The notes under the pieces were generated by a model that was not told where the DNA came from, ran no database searches, and worked only from the letters and a program-made list of their open reading frames with translations. From positions 62,001-126,000 of the forward strand of contig NZ_VUOS01000018.1 of assembly GCF_009829325.1 (NCBI RefSeq): a stretch of 64,000 nucleotides of DNA. The letters run 5' to 3'. The position numbers and the translations under genes were made by a program. Of the stretch, positions 52,228 to 60,078 are shown piece by piece (positions within the stretch are counted from its first letter, which is position 1; every line of letters begins with the position of its first letter). The DNA comes from Nocardia sp. CY41 (GTDB lineage Bacteria; Actinomycetota; Actinomycetes; Mycobacteriales; Mycobacteriaceae).

Positions 52228-53034
52228 GTGGCCGAGGCCGGGGACGGATTCCACAGCGGCGAGCTGACGGTGATCGGGCGGGTGAGCACCGCCAGCAACG
52301 TGACCCTGGTCTGCGACGTCGGCGACAGCACCGGCGCGGCGCCGCTGCGGGTGGTCTACAAACCCATCCGCGGCGAACGACCGCTGTGGGACTTCCCCGA
52401 CGGCACCCTCGCCGGCCGCGAGGTGGCCTCCTATCTGATCTCCGAGGCGATCGGCTGGGGCGTGATCCCCGAAACCATCCTGCGCGACGGCCCTTTCGGT
52501 GTCGGCATGGTGCAGCGCTGGGTGGTGGGCGTGGACAACCACACCGACCGTGGCGACCGGCTCGACCTGATCGACCTGTGCCCGGCGGGCGCGGTACCCG
52601 ACGGATTCCGCGAGGTGCTGCGCGCGGTGGACGACATGGGCAACGAGGTGTCGCTGATCCACGCCGACGATCCGCGGCTGCACCGGGTGGCGGTGCTGGA
52701 CGTGCTGCTGAACAACGCCGACCGCAAGGGCGGGCACGCGCTGGAAGGGGTGGACGGGCAGGTCTACGGCGTCGACCACGGCATCTGCCTGCACGCCGAG
52801 CACAAACTGCGCACCGTGCTGTGGGGCTGGGCCGGTCAGCCCATCGACGAGGCGTTGATCGCGGACATCACCGCGTTCGCCAAACAGCTGCCCGGCGCGT
52901 TCGCCGACACTCTCAGCGAGCACATCACCGACGCCGAGATCGACGCGTTGATCGAACGCACCCAGCAGGTGCTCGACGAGCCGGTGATGCCGGTGCCGCG
53001 CACGTCGCGGCCGATTCCGTGGCCCGCCTTCTGA
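52228..53034 (+). CDS. SCO1664-family protein (PI3/4-kinase-like fold)
   Basis: A 268-residue protein with kinase-like segments: RVVYKPIRGERPLWDFPDGT (the candidate ATP-binding Lys), HRVAVLDVLLNNADRKGGHAL with Asn-Asp in place of a catalytic loop, and YGVDHGICLH as a DFG-like metal site. The family resembles phosphatidylinositol 3/4-kinases and HipA-like folds; its substrate is not known. GTG start. It is paired with DUF3090 as in M. tuberculosis Rv2134c-Rv2133c (from memory). Confidence 0.88.
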   Translation: MAEAGDGFHSGELTVIGRVSTASNVTLVCDVGDSTGAAPLRVVYKPIRGERPLWDFPDGTLAGREVASYLISEAIGWGVIPETILRDGPFGVGMVQRWVVGVDNHTDRGDRLDLIDLCPAGAVPDGFREVLRAVDDMGNEVSLIHADDPRLHRVAVLDVLLNNADRKGGHALEGVDGQVYGVDHGICLHAEHKLRTVLWGWAGQPIDEALIADITAFAKQLPGAFADTLSEHITDAEIDALIERTQQVLDEPVMPVPRTSRPIPWPAF

Positions 53035-53109
53035 CCGCGGGCCCTGCCGGGGGCGGCGTTTCCTGGCACAGTTGAAGCTTCCGGCAGCCGGCGCGACGAG
53101 GAGGACGCG

Positions 53110-53532
53110 ATGCCCCACTCCACTCCCGACCGCACGGCACCGACGGTGCGGATCGTCATCGGCGCACCGACCTACCGCATCGCGTTGCACTACGTGCACC
53201 TCTACGACAAGAAACCCTATCCCGACACCGACCTTCACCTCTACGACAACGGCGTCTACTGGCTGAGTTCCGCGGGGGAGAACCACTTCGGCGTCTACGT
53301 CCTCACCGAGGGTTCGGTGGACTCCGGGCGGTTCACGATGCGGTTCATCTCGTTGCCTTCCGCGGACTGGGGCGATACGGTCGCTTATCACGAGCTCGAG
53401 TTCGACGTCGCTCGCGGCGCGTTCACCCAGATCGCGCTCGCCGACACCGATCCCGACATCCCGGAACTGGACGGCACCTTCGCGATCACGCCCAACACGA
53501 TCGCCGACCCCACCGGCCCCGCCGACAGCTGA
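53110..53532 (+). CDS. Hypothetical protein, 140 residues
   Basis: GAGGAGG before the ATG makes the start firm. The protein is beta-rich, acidic and cytosolic (RIALHYVHLYDKKPYPDTDL, NGVYWLSSAGENHFGVYVLT), with no recognised family. It stands between the SCO1664-type gene and mshC, where M. tuberculosis has Rv2132 and cysQ, so it is a local replacement. Confidence 0.65.
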   Translation: MPHSTPDRTAPTVRIVIGAPTYRIALHYVHLYDKKPYPDTDLHLYDNGVYWLSSAGENHFGVYVLTEGSVDSGRFTMRFISLPSADWGDTVAYHELEFDVARGAFTQIALADTDPDIPELDGTFAITPNTIADPTGPADS

Positions 53533-53669
53533 TTCAGCGAAACCGTAAGTATTGACATCCCACGATTTGCTGGAAGACGCAGGTCGCGGCGGGCGGCCGC
53601 CGCGGCGGAACGGTCGGGGCCACCGGGCCGGGGAAGGATGATCTCGCCCACACCTCTACCCTCGTAAGC

Positions 53670-54908
53670 ATGCAGTCCTGGTCCGACACCGCCATCCCCA
53701 CCGTCCCCGGAGCAGGACCGCCGTTGCGGTTGTACGACACCGCCGACCGTCAGGTGCGCCCGGTCACCCCCGGCGCCACCGCCACCATGTACGTCTGCGG
53801 CATCACCCCCTACGACGCCACCCACCTCGGCCACGCCGCGACCTACCTGACCTTCGACCTGGTCAACCGGCTGTGGCGCGACGCGGGCCACGACGTGCAC
53901 TACGTGCAGAACGTCACCGACGTCGACGACCCGCTGTTCGAACGCGCCGCCCGCGACGGCGTCGACTGGCGCGAGCTGGGTGCGGCCGAAACCGATCTGT
54001 TCCGCGAGGACATGGCCGCACTGCGGATCCTGCCGCCGCGCGATTACATCGGCGCCGTGGAATCCGTCGACGAGGTCGTGGAGGTCGTGCAGAAACTGCT
54101 CGCTTCCGGCGCGGCCTACATCGTGGAGGACGCCGAGTACCCCGACGTCTACTTCCGCGCCGACGCCACCGAGCAGTTCGGGTACGAATCCGGCTACGAC
54201 CGCGCCACCATGGAGCGGTTGTTCGCCGAGCGCGGCGGCGACCCGGACCGCCCCGGCAAACGCGACCCCATCGACGCGCTGCTGTGGCGCTCGGCGCGGC
54301 CCGGCGAACCGTCCTGGCCCGCCCCCTTCGGCCCGGGCCGTCCCGGCTGGCATGTGGAGTGTTGCGCGATCGCGTTGAACCGCATCGGCCCGGAATTCGA
54401 CATCCAGGGCGGCGGCAGCGACCTGATCTACCCCCACCACGAATACTCCGCCGCGCACGCCGAGTCGCTCATCGCCGGCCGCCGCTTCGCCCGCCACTAC
54501 GTGCACGCCGGCCTGATCGGGCTGGACGGGGAGAAGATGTCGAAATCCCGCGGCAACCTCGTGCTGGTGTCGGCGCTGCGCCGCCAGGACGTCGACCCGG
54601 CCGCCATCCGCCTCGCCCTGCTCGCCGGGCACTACCGCCAGGACCGGATGTGGACCGACGCCCTGCTCGAGCAGGCGCAGCGGCGCCTGCAGCTGTGGCG
54701 TGCGGCCGTCGCACCGCAGGCAGGCCCCTCGGCCACCGACACCGTCACCCGGCTGCGCATGCATCTCGCCGACGACTTGAACACCCCCAAAGCGCTCGAC
54801 GCGCTCGACAACTGGGCCCGCCAAGCCCTCGACTACGGCGGCCGAGACACCGACGCGCCCGCGACGATCGCCACCGCCGTCGACGCACTGCTCGGCATCC
54901 GCCTGTAA
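53670..54908 (+). CDS. mshC: L-cysteine:1D-myo-inosityl 2-amino-2-deoxy-alpha-D-glucopyranoside ligase
   Basis: Joins cysteine to GlcN-Ins, the third step of mycothiol synthesis. The 412 residues have the class I aaRS fold: CGITPYDATHLGHAATYLTF (zinc Cys and HIGH-like motif), WHVECCAIAL (further zinc ligands), and EKMSKSRGN (KMSKS loop). The length fits MshC rather than CysS, which carries an anticodon-binding domain. The ATG is preceded by a weak site. It confirms an actinobacterial host. Confidence 0.95.
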   Translation: MQSWSDTAIPTVPGAGPPLRLYDTADRQVRPVTPGATATMYVCGITPYDATHLGHAATYLTFDLVNRLWRDAGHDVHYVQNVTDVDDPLFERAARDGVDWRELGAAETDLFREDMAALRILPPRDYIGAVESVDEVVEVVQKLLASGAAYIVEDAEYPDVYFRADATEQFGYESGYDRATMERLFAERGGDPDRPGKRDPIDALLWRSARPGEPSWPAPFGPGRPGWHVECCAIALNRIGPEFDIQGGGSDLIYPHHEYSAAHAESLIAGRRFARHYVHAGLIGLDGEKMSKSRGNLVLVSALRRQDVDPAAIRLALLAGHYRQDRMWTDALLEQAQRRLQLWRAAVAPQAGPSATDTVTRLRMHLADDLNTPKALDALDNWARQALDYGGRDTDAPATIATAVDALLGIRL

Positions 54909-54951
54909 CGACCTCTTGCCCGCGGCACCGCACCCGTGATGAGGTTGGCGC

Positions 54952-56031
54952 GTGTGCGGCTTTCCCGGCGCGGGACTGTTCGGTTCCGGCGGCAAACTGG
55001 CGACCCTGGCGGCCGGGCGACTGCGGCCCGCCGCCGACCCCACCGATGCGCGCACGATCGCGGCGCGCACCCGATTCTTCGGCGCCGACACCGTCGATCC
55101 GGCAAGCGGTGCCCTGCGCACCGACCGGGTCGTGCTGTCGTGGGTGGGATGCACCACCTTCGCGCTGGCCATCGGCGGTTCGGTGTTCCTACTCGACGCG
55201 TGGGTGCCGCGGCTGACCAGCACGGGCTACGTCCCGGCCACCCCGCAACAGCTGGCGGACCTGGCCCCGGCGGCCATCTTCATCGGACACGGCCACTTCG
55301 ACCACGCCGGGGACGCAGGCCGCATCGCACAGGCCACCGGCGCCACCGTGCACGGCACCGCCGAGCACTGCGCGAGGATCGCCGCGCAGATCACCGATCC
55401 CACCTTCCCCCTCGCCCCCCACGGTGACGCCGCCACCGCGATCGGCGCCCGGGAGGACTGCACCGTCGGCACGGTGGAGGTGACCGTCATCCGGCACCTG
55501 CACTCCGCGCGCACCCCACCCGACCCCGCCGGCGGATCACCACGCTTCTTCCCACGCCCGGAACCGGGCGTCGTGCGCACCCACCCACCGACGCTCAGCG
55601 GTCTACTGCAAGGCCTGCCGCGACTGCGCGACCCCGAAGGCGGAGTGCTGCTGTATCAATTCCGGGTCCCCGGCTTCAGTCTGGTGTGGCACGACTCGTC
55701 CGCGCCGCTGACCGAACGCGCGCCGCAGGTGTTCGACGCCTTCGCCGCGCTACCGGCCACCGACGTGCAGATCGGCGCCGTGCAGGGCCACAACCAGATC
55801 AACAACGGCCTGCGCGATCCCCGCACCTACATCGAGGCGCTGCGCCCGGCGCTGTTCGTCCCGAGCCATCACGACAACTGGCTGCCCGGGCTCACCGCGA
55901 GCGCCGCGACCTACGACGCGCCGCTGCGCGCGGAACTGCACAAGATCCCCGCCGCGCGCCGACCGCAACTGCGCCCCCTGCACGACCCGGCCGACTACAT
56001 CCGGCCGCAGCGGCTCACGTTCCCGCTGTGA
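54952..56031 (+). CDS. Metallo-beta-lactamase-fold hydrolase (UlaG-like)
   Basis: A metal-dependent hydrolase of 359 residues. GHGHFDHAGD is the HxHxDH metal motif; LVWHDSSAPL and VPSHHDNW supply later ligands. The start is a GTG 43 bases after mshC. LSWVGCTTFALAIGGSVFLLD is the UlaG/RomA-like entry to the fold. It has no signal peptide, so it is cytosolic. The 3' end overlaps the convergent ligase gene by 17 bases. Substrate unknown. Confidence 0.88.
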   Translation: MCGFPGAGLFGSGGKLATLAAGRLRPAADPTDARTIAARTRFFGADTVDPASGALRTDRVVLSWVGCTTFALAIGGSVFLLDAWVPRLTSTGYVPATPQQLADLAPAAIFIGHGHFDHAGDAGRIAQATGATVHGTAEHCARIAAQITDPTFPLAPHGDAATAIGAREDCTVGTVEVTVIRHLHSARTPPDPAGGSPRFFPRPEPGVVRTHPPTLSGLLQGLPRLRDPEGGVLLYQFRVPGFSLVWHDSSAPLTERAPQVFDAFAALPATDVQIGAVQGHNQINNGLRDPRTYIEALRPALFVPSHHDNWLPGLTASAATYDAPLRAELHKIPAARRPQLRPLHDPADYIRPQRLTFPL

Positions 56032-57856
56032 CCGAGTCCGCTCCGCCGACGCGGGATGGCCGCGGCTGGGGTTCGTGCACGGTCGCGGCGAGCTCCTCGG
56101 CGTAGAGCAGCGCGATCTGTTCGGCGTATTTGTCCGCGATCGGTGTGCGCCGCAACTTCATCGTCAACGTCACCTCGTCACCGCCGGGCTCCCAGAACAC
56201 CGGCAGCACGGTGAACCGTTTGATCTGCTCGACCCGTGACAACGTGGCATTGCCCGCGGCCACCCCGCGCGCGATCTCGGCGATCACATCGGCGTCGGCC
56301 GCCAGCGCCGCCGCCGACGCGTCCGGCAGCGCGCGCTCGGTCGCATACAGTGCCGCGGTCTCGGCATCGATGACGATCAGCGCCGTGTTGTAGGGGCGCG
56401 CGTCCCCGATGGTGGCGATGGCGCCCACCAGCGGCGTCGCGGCCTTGATCGCGTTCTCGATGTTGGCCGGGGACATGTTCTTGCCCGCCGAGTTGATGAT
56501 CAGCTCCTTCTTGCGATCGACCACCCGCAGATACCCGTCGGCGTCGACGGAGAGGATGTCACCGGTGTGCAACCAGCCGTCCGCGTCGAGCGCTTCGGCC
56601 GTCTGCTGCGGCTGTTTGCGGTAGCCCTTCATCACCAGCGGCCCGCGCACCAGGAATTCCCCGTCCTCGGCGATGCGCCACTGCATCCCCGGCAGCATCC
56701 GGCCCACCGAACCCAGCCGCGCCTGCTGCGGCGAGCAGGCGCTGGCCACACAGGTCAGTTCGGACATGCCCCAGATCTCCGAGATCGGGATGCCGATGCC
56801 GAAGAAGAACGCGAGGGTCTGCGGCGGAATCGGCGCGGCCCCCGACATCGCCCACTTCAGTTCGTCCAGACCGATTCTCGCGCGCAACCCCGCCAGCACC
56901 CGTTCGTCGGCCCGCGCCCATTCGGCCGCCAGCCGCGCGTCGATCGGTTCGCCGCGCAGCCCGGCGGCGGCTTTGCGCGCCGCCACGCCCAGCCCCCACT
57001 CCAGGGCCACGCGCCGGGCGTGGTCGGGTTCGGCGGCGACGGAGAACTCGATGGCGGCCTTCAGCTTCTCCCACACCCGCGGCACCGCACCCCAGATGGT
57101 GGGGTGGACGTCGGCGAGCGCGGCGGGCAGCAGCGACCGGTCGGGCACCACGGTGATCTGGGTGCCGTATACCTGCTGCAGATACAGCGAGCAGAACCGG
57201 TCGGCCATGTGCGCCGAGGGCAGGTAGGAGGTCTGGCGGTCACCGAACTCGACCGGCAGCACCGCGTGGAAGGCCCGCGCCTCGGCCATCAGGTTGGCGT
57301 GGGTGATCTCCACGCCCTTGGGGTTGCCGGTGGTGCCGGAGGTGTAGACGAGGGTGAGCACGTCCTCGGGCCGCACGGCTCGCCAAGTGGCCTCGAAGTC
57401 GAAATCGGGACGGCCCATGGCTTCGAGCTCGTCGAGCCCCACGGTGCCCTCGGCGGCGGCATCGAGGCAGACGATGGTCTCGATCGGCGCGCCGCAGGCG
57501 CGGATCCGCTCCACGTACTGCTGCTCGCAGATGACCACTCGGTTGCCCGCGTTGGCGAACACGTAGGCCAGCTGCTCGGGGGCGAGGGTGTTGTACACCG
57601 AGAACGAGGTGGCGCCGGTGTGCTGCGCACCGACTTCCAGGGGATAGAACTCCATCCGGTTGCCCATCATCAACGCCACCGTGTCGCCACGGCCGACACC
57701 CAGCGCGGACAGGCCCGCCGCGACCGCCCGCACCTGGTCGGCGTACTCGCGCCAGGTGAGCGTCTGTGTCCCGCCGATGGACCGGACGGCCACCGCGTCC
57801 GGGTCGATCGCCGCGCTGCGCTGGAATGCGGCGCAGGACGTGTTCGGTTCGGTCAT
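56015..57856 (-). CDS. Long-chain fatty-acid--CoA ligase, second AMP-binding paralogue
   Basis: A 613-residue acyl-CoA synthetase with YTSGTTGNPKGVEITHANL, GMSELTCV (adenine site), GWLHTGDIL and DRKKELIINSAGKNMSP. It matches the ligase at 34340-36172 along its whole length, but the adenine motif reads SELT instead of SETT. ATG at 57856; the 44 codons before it have no ribosome site. It lies 97 bases downstream of the enoyl-CoA hydratase-like gene on the same strand and may act with it in fatty-acid use. Confidence 0.93.
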   Translation of the reverse strand: MTEPNTSCAAFQRSAAIDPDAVAVRSIGGTQTLTWREYADQVRAVAAGLSALGVGRGDTVALMMGNRMEFYPLEVGAQHTGATSFSVYNTLAPEQLAYVFANAGNRVVICEQQYVERIRACGAPIETIVCLDAAAEGTVGLDELEAMGRPDFDFEATWRAVRPEDVLTLVYTSGTTGNPKGVEITHANLMAEARAFHAVLPVEFGDRQTSYLPSAHMADRFCSLYLQQVYGTQITVVPDRSLLPAALADVHPTIWGAVPRVWEKLKAAIEFSVAAEPDHARRVALEWGLGVAARKAAAGLRGEPIDARLAAEWARADERVLAGLRARIGLDELKWAMSGAAPIPPQTLAFFFGIGIPISEIWGMSELTCVASACSPQQARLGSVGRMLPGMQWRIAEDGEFLVRGPLVMKGYRKQPQQTAEALDADGWLHTGDILSVDADGYLRVVDRKKELIINSAGKNMSPANIENAIKAATPLVGAIATIGDARPYNTALIVIDAETAALYATERALPDASAAALAADADVIAEIARGVAAGNATLSRVEQIKRFTVLPVFWEPGGDEVTLTMKLRRTPIADKYAEQIALLYAEELAATVHEPQPRPSRVGGADSVTAGT

Positions 57857-57953
57857 CGCACAACCCCGTTCGGTACAGCCGGCTTTGTCAGACCGTAAGT
57901 GCCCGAGTGCGCCGCGTGGGGCGTTTTCGACCGTTTCCCGACCCGCGACCGGT

Positions 57954-58673
57954 TCATTCCGCGCACCGCCGAACCACCTCTGCCACAACAGGTTCGGCGG
58001 ATGGGGACGGACAGGCGGGGGTGTCGCGCAGCCGGGGTGCGCCCGGTCGCGGACGAACGCCGCGACCGGGCGGGTCAGGCCGCGCTGCCGCTACCGGCTC
58101 CAGCGGGGCCAGTAGCGCCACGGCGGAGTCGGTCACGGCGCCTTCGGCGGCGGTGGCATCGACGATGTCGTAGGCCGCGGCGTCGACGCCGCCGAAGCGG
58201 CGGGCGGTGGTCATCGAGGCGACGGCGCTTTTCGGAGCGAGCTTGGCCTGGATCAACGCGGCCATGCCGGGGGTGAAGCATATGCGGAGGTCGACTTCGG
58301 GGAAGCAGAAGTAGCCGCGGTCGGCGCGCATCACGCGGTAGTCGTGTGCGATGGCGAGCATGGCGCCTGCGCCGAAAGCGTGACCCGGTAGCGCGGCGGC
58401 GGTGGGCACGGGCAGGGTGAGCATCCGCGCGAGCAGCGCCTGCACTCGCGCGACGTACCACTCGGCGCGATCGGCGTTGGCGCCGAGCCAGTCCACGTCC
58501 AGTCCGTTGGAGTAGAATTTGCCGCTCGCGGTGGTGACCAGCCCCTGGGCGCCGTCGGCGAGGACGGTGTCGAGGTGGGTTTCGACCTGGTCGAGGAAGT
58601 CGGGGGAGAAGCGGTTTTCGTCGGCGCCGAGATCGAGAACGGCGATCTTGTCCTGGTAGTCGAGTGTGGGCAT
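57954..58673 (-). CDS. Enoyl-CoA hydratase/isomerase, C-terminus possibly frameshifted
   Basis: The crotonase fold is clear to about residue 190: LVTTASGKFYSNGLDVDWL, LPGHAFGAGAMLAIAHDYRV (oxyanion hole) and YFCFPEVDLRICFTPGM with the catalytic Glu region. After LAPLEPVAAA the sequence turns into Pro/Arg-rich residues (PDPPGRGVRPRPGAPRL) unlike the family. One frame away, a TGA at 58075-58077 follows at once, then a strong hairpin. This suggests an insertion or deletion near 58090. ATG start with GGAAGGA 7 bases upstream. Followed by the acyl-CoA ligase. Confidence 0.78.
   Translation of the reverse strand: MPTLDYQDKIAVLDLGADENRFSPDFLDQVETHLDTVLADGAQGLVTTASGKFYSNGLDVDWLGANADRAEWYVARVQALLARMLTLPVPTAAALPGHAFGAGAMLAIAHDYRVMRADRGYFCFPEVDLRICFTPGMAALIQAKLAPKSAVASMTTARRFGGVDAAAYDIVDATAAEGAVTDSAVALLAPLEPVAAARPDPPGRGVRPRPGAPRLRDTPACPSPSAEPVVAEVVRRCAE
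58040..58072 (-). terminator. Hairpin inside the annotated 3' end of the hydratase-like gene
   Basis: A perfect 13-bp stem (CGCCCGGTCGCGG with its complement) and a 7-base loop. It lies directly after the TGA of the neighbouring frame, which is where a terminator would be if the gene ended there. Confidence 0.6.
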
Positions 58674-58706
58674 GGCGAATCCTTCCGGTAGGGGTGAGAG
58701 CGAAGA

Positions 58707-59309
58707 TCAGGGCGGTGGCGGGCCGACGGCGAGGACGGCGCGCACGGCGCCGCGCAGGTATTCGCGCGCGTGGGGATCGGCCAGTCGGTCGCGGCGCAGC
58801 AGCACGGCGGTGGGCAGATCGACCAGGCACAGCGTCATGACGTCGACGGCGTGACGATCGCCGCGCTGCCACAGCCGCCGCGACAGTCGCACCAGCAACT
58901 CCACCAGCACCGCGTCGGTGGCCGCCAGCTCGGCGGCGACACTCTCGGGTACCTCGCCGAGCAACTCCTCACGCCGCACGGCCAGCAGCAGCCGCGACGA
59001 ATCGGGATGCCGTTCGGCGAACAGCGCGGGCGCCTCCGCGGCCGAGACCACGGCTTCGACGTCGCCGCCACGGTCGAGTGCGGCGTCCACGAGCGCGGTT
59101 TGCAGGTCGAGAAACCGGCGCGCGGCGCGCAACCAGGTACGGGCGAGCAGCTCCGCGCGTGATCCGAACGTGTGGTAGATCGCGCCGTTGGACACGCCGG
59201 TGACGGCGGCGACCGCGCGCGTGGTGACCGCGGCGGGGCCGGAGCGAACGGCCAGCGTTTCCGCGGCGTCGAGCACGGTGTCGGGGTCGTGCGTGCGGGG
59301 GCGGGGCAT
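58707..59309 (-). CDS. TetR-family transcriptional regulator
   Basis: 200 residues with the helix-turn-helix TTRAVAAVTGVSNGAIYHTF at about 29-48 and an Ala/Leu-rich ligand domain. The ATG at 59309 is 7 bases from a TATAGT box, so transcript start and ATG nearly coincide and the mRNA may be leaderless; no ribosome site is present. A 28-bp perfect palindrome overlaps that promoter. The hydratase and acyl-CoA ligase follow on the same strand, so it probably controls fatty-acid genes and itself. Confidence 0.88.
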   Translation of the reverse strand: MPRPRTHDPDTVLDAAETLAVRSGPAAVTTRAVAAVTGVSNGAIYHTFGSRAELLARTWLRAARRFLDLQTALVDAALDRGGDVEAVVSAAEAPALFAERHPDSSRLLLAVRREELLGEVPESVAAELAATDAVLVELLVRLSRRLWQRGDRHAVDVMTLCLVDLPTAVLLRRDRLADPHAREYLRGAVRAVLAVGPPPP

Positions 59310-59316
59310 GGCGCCA

Positions 59317-59344
59317 CTATAACAGAGCAATTGCTCTGTTATAG
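59317..59344. promoter_or_regulatory. 28-bp perfect palindromic operator over the TetR promoter
   Basis: The half-site CTATAACAGAGCAA is followed at once by its exact complement. On the minus strand the right half ends in TATAG(T), a good -10 box, so a bound repressor would cover the promoter of the gene it precedes. Confidence 0.85.
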
Positions 59345-59521
59345 GGGTGCGTTCTTCCGCGACCAGATCACCTACGGGCGCTGAATATCTCAGCAGGTAA
59401 CAGGTACCGACGCGTCTTCTCGGCGTACGCATCGGTACTTCCCGAGCGCGGTCCGCCCGACGCTACGATGGGGTACTGTTCGGTCCCTTCCCCCTTGACC
59501 GAACGAGAGAACGGCGCGCGT

Positions 59522-60070
59522 ATGTCACGAGTGGTCACCAAGGAGCAGTACTTCGACACCGGGTTGGAAGTGCTCGCCGAACTCGGCTTCAAAGGCCTGA
59601 ACATCGGGGTGCTGTGCCGGCAACTCGGCGTCACCAGCGGATCGTTCTATCACCACTTCGGCAGCTGGCAGGGCTTCGTCGACGCCCTGCTCGAGCACTG
59701 GGAGAACCGGCAAGTGCGCATCCTGGGCACCATGCCGTTCAACCAAGGCAATCCCGACGACGACATCCGCGCCATGTCCGACCTCGCCGCCGGACTGCAT
59801 CACGCCGCCGAAGCCGCCATCCGCGCCTGGGCGGCCAACGACGAATCGGTCAACCTCGCCCTCAAGCGCGTCGACGAATCCCGCAGGCGCACCGTGCACA
59901 AAGCGATCAAAGGTGTCGTCGGCGACGACGACACCGCCGCCGTGGTCACCTCGCTCGGCATGGCCATGCTCGTCGGCTACCAGCAGATCGCCGCGGGCGG
60001 GGAGAACCTGTCACTGGACCAACTGCTGGCCGAATACGCACGCCTGATCTACTCCCACGCCCAGCGCTGA
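59522..60070 (+). CDS. TetR-family transcriptional regulator
   Basis: 182 residues; the helix-turn-helix reads NIGVLCRQLGVTSGSFYHHF at about 35-54. The ligand domain is not typical of a known subfamily. ATG at 59522; a longer frame starting 18 codons upstream has no better site. It is divergent from the other TetR gene (213 bases apart) and converges with the antiporter gene after 8 bases. Target unknown. Confidence 0.85.
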   Translation: MSRVVTKEQYFDTGLEVLAELGFKGLNIGVLCRQLGVTSGSFYHHFGSWQGFVDALLEHWENRQVRILGTMPFNQGNPDDDIRAMSDLAAGLHHAAEAAIRAWAANDESVNLALKRVDESRRRTVHKAIKGVVGDDDTAAVVTSLGMAMLVGYQQIAAGGENLSLDQLLAEYARLIYSHAQR

Positions 60071-60078
60071 CCCGCCCC

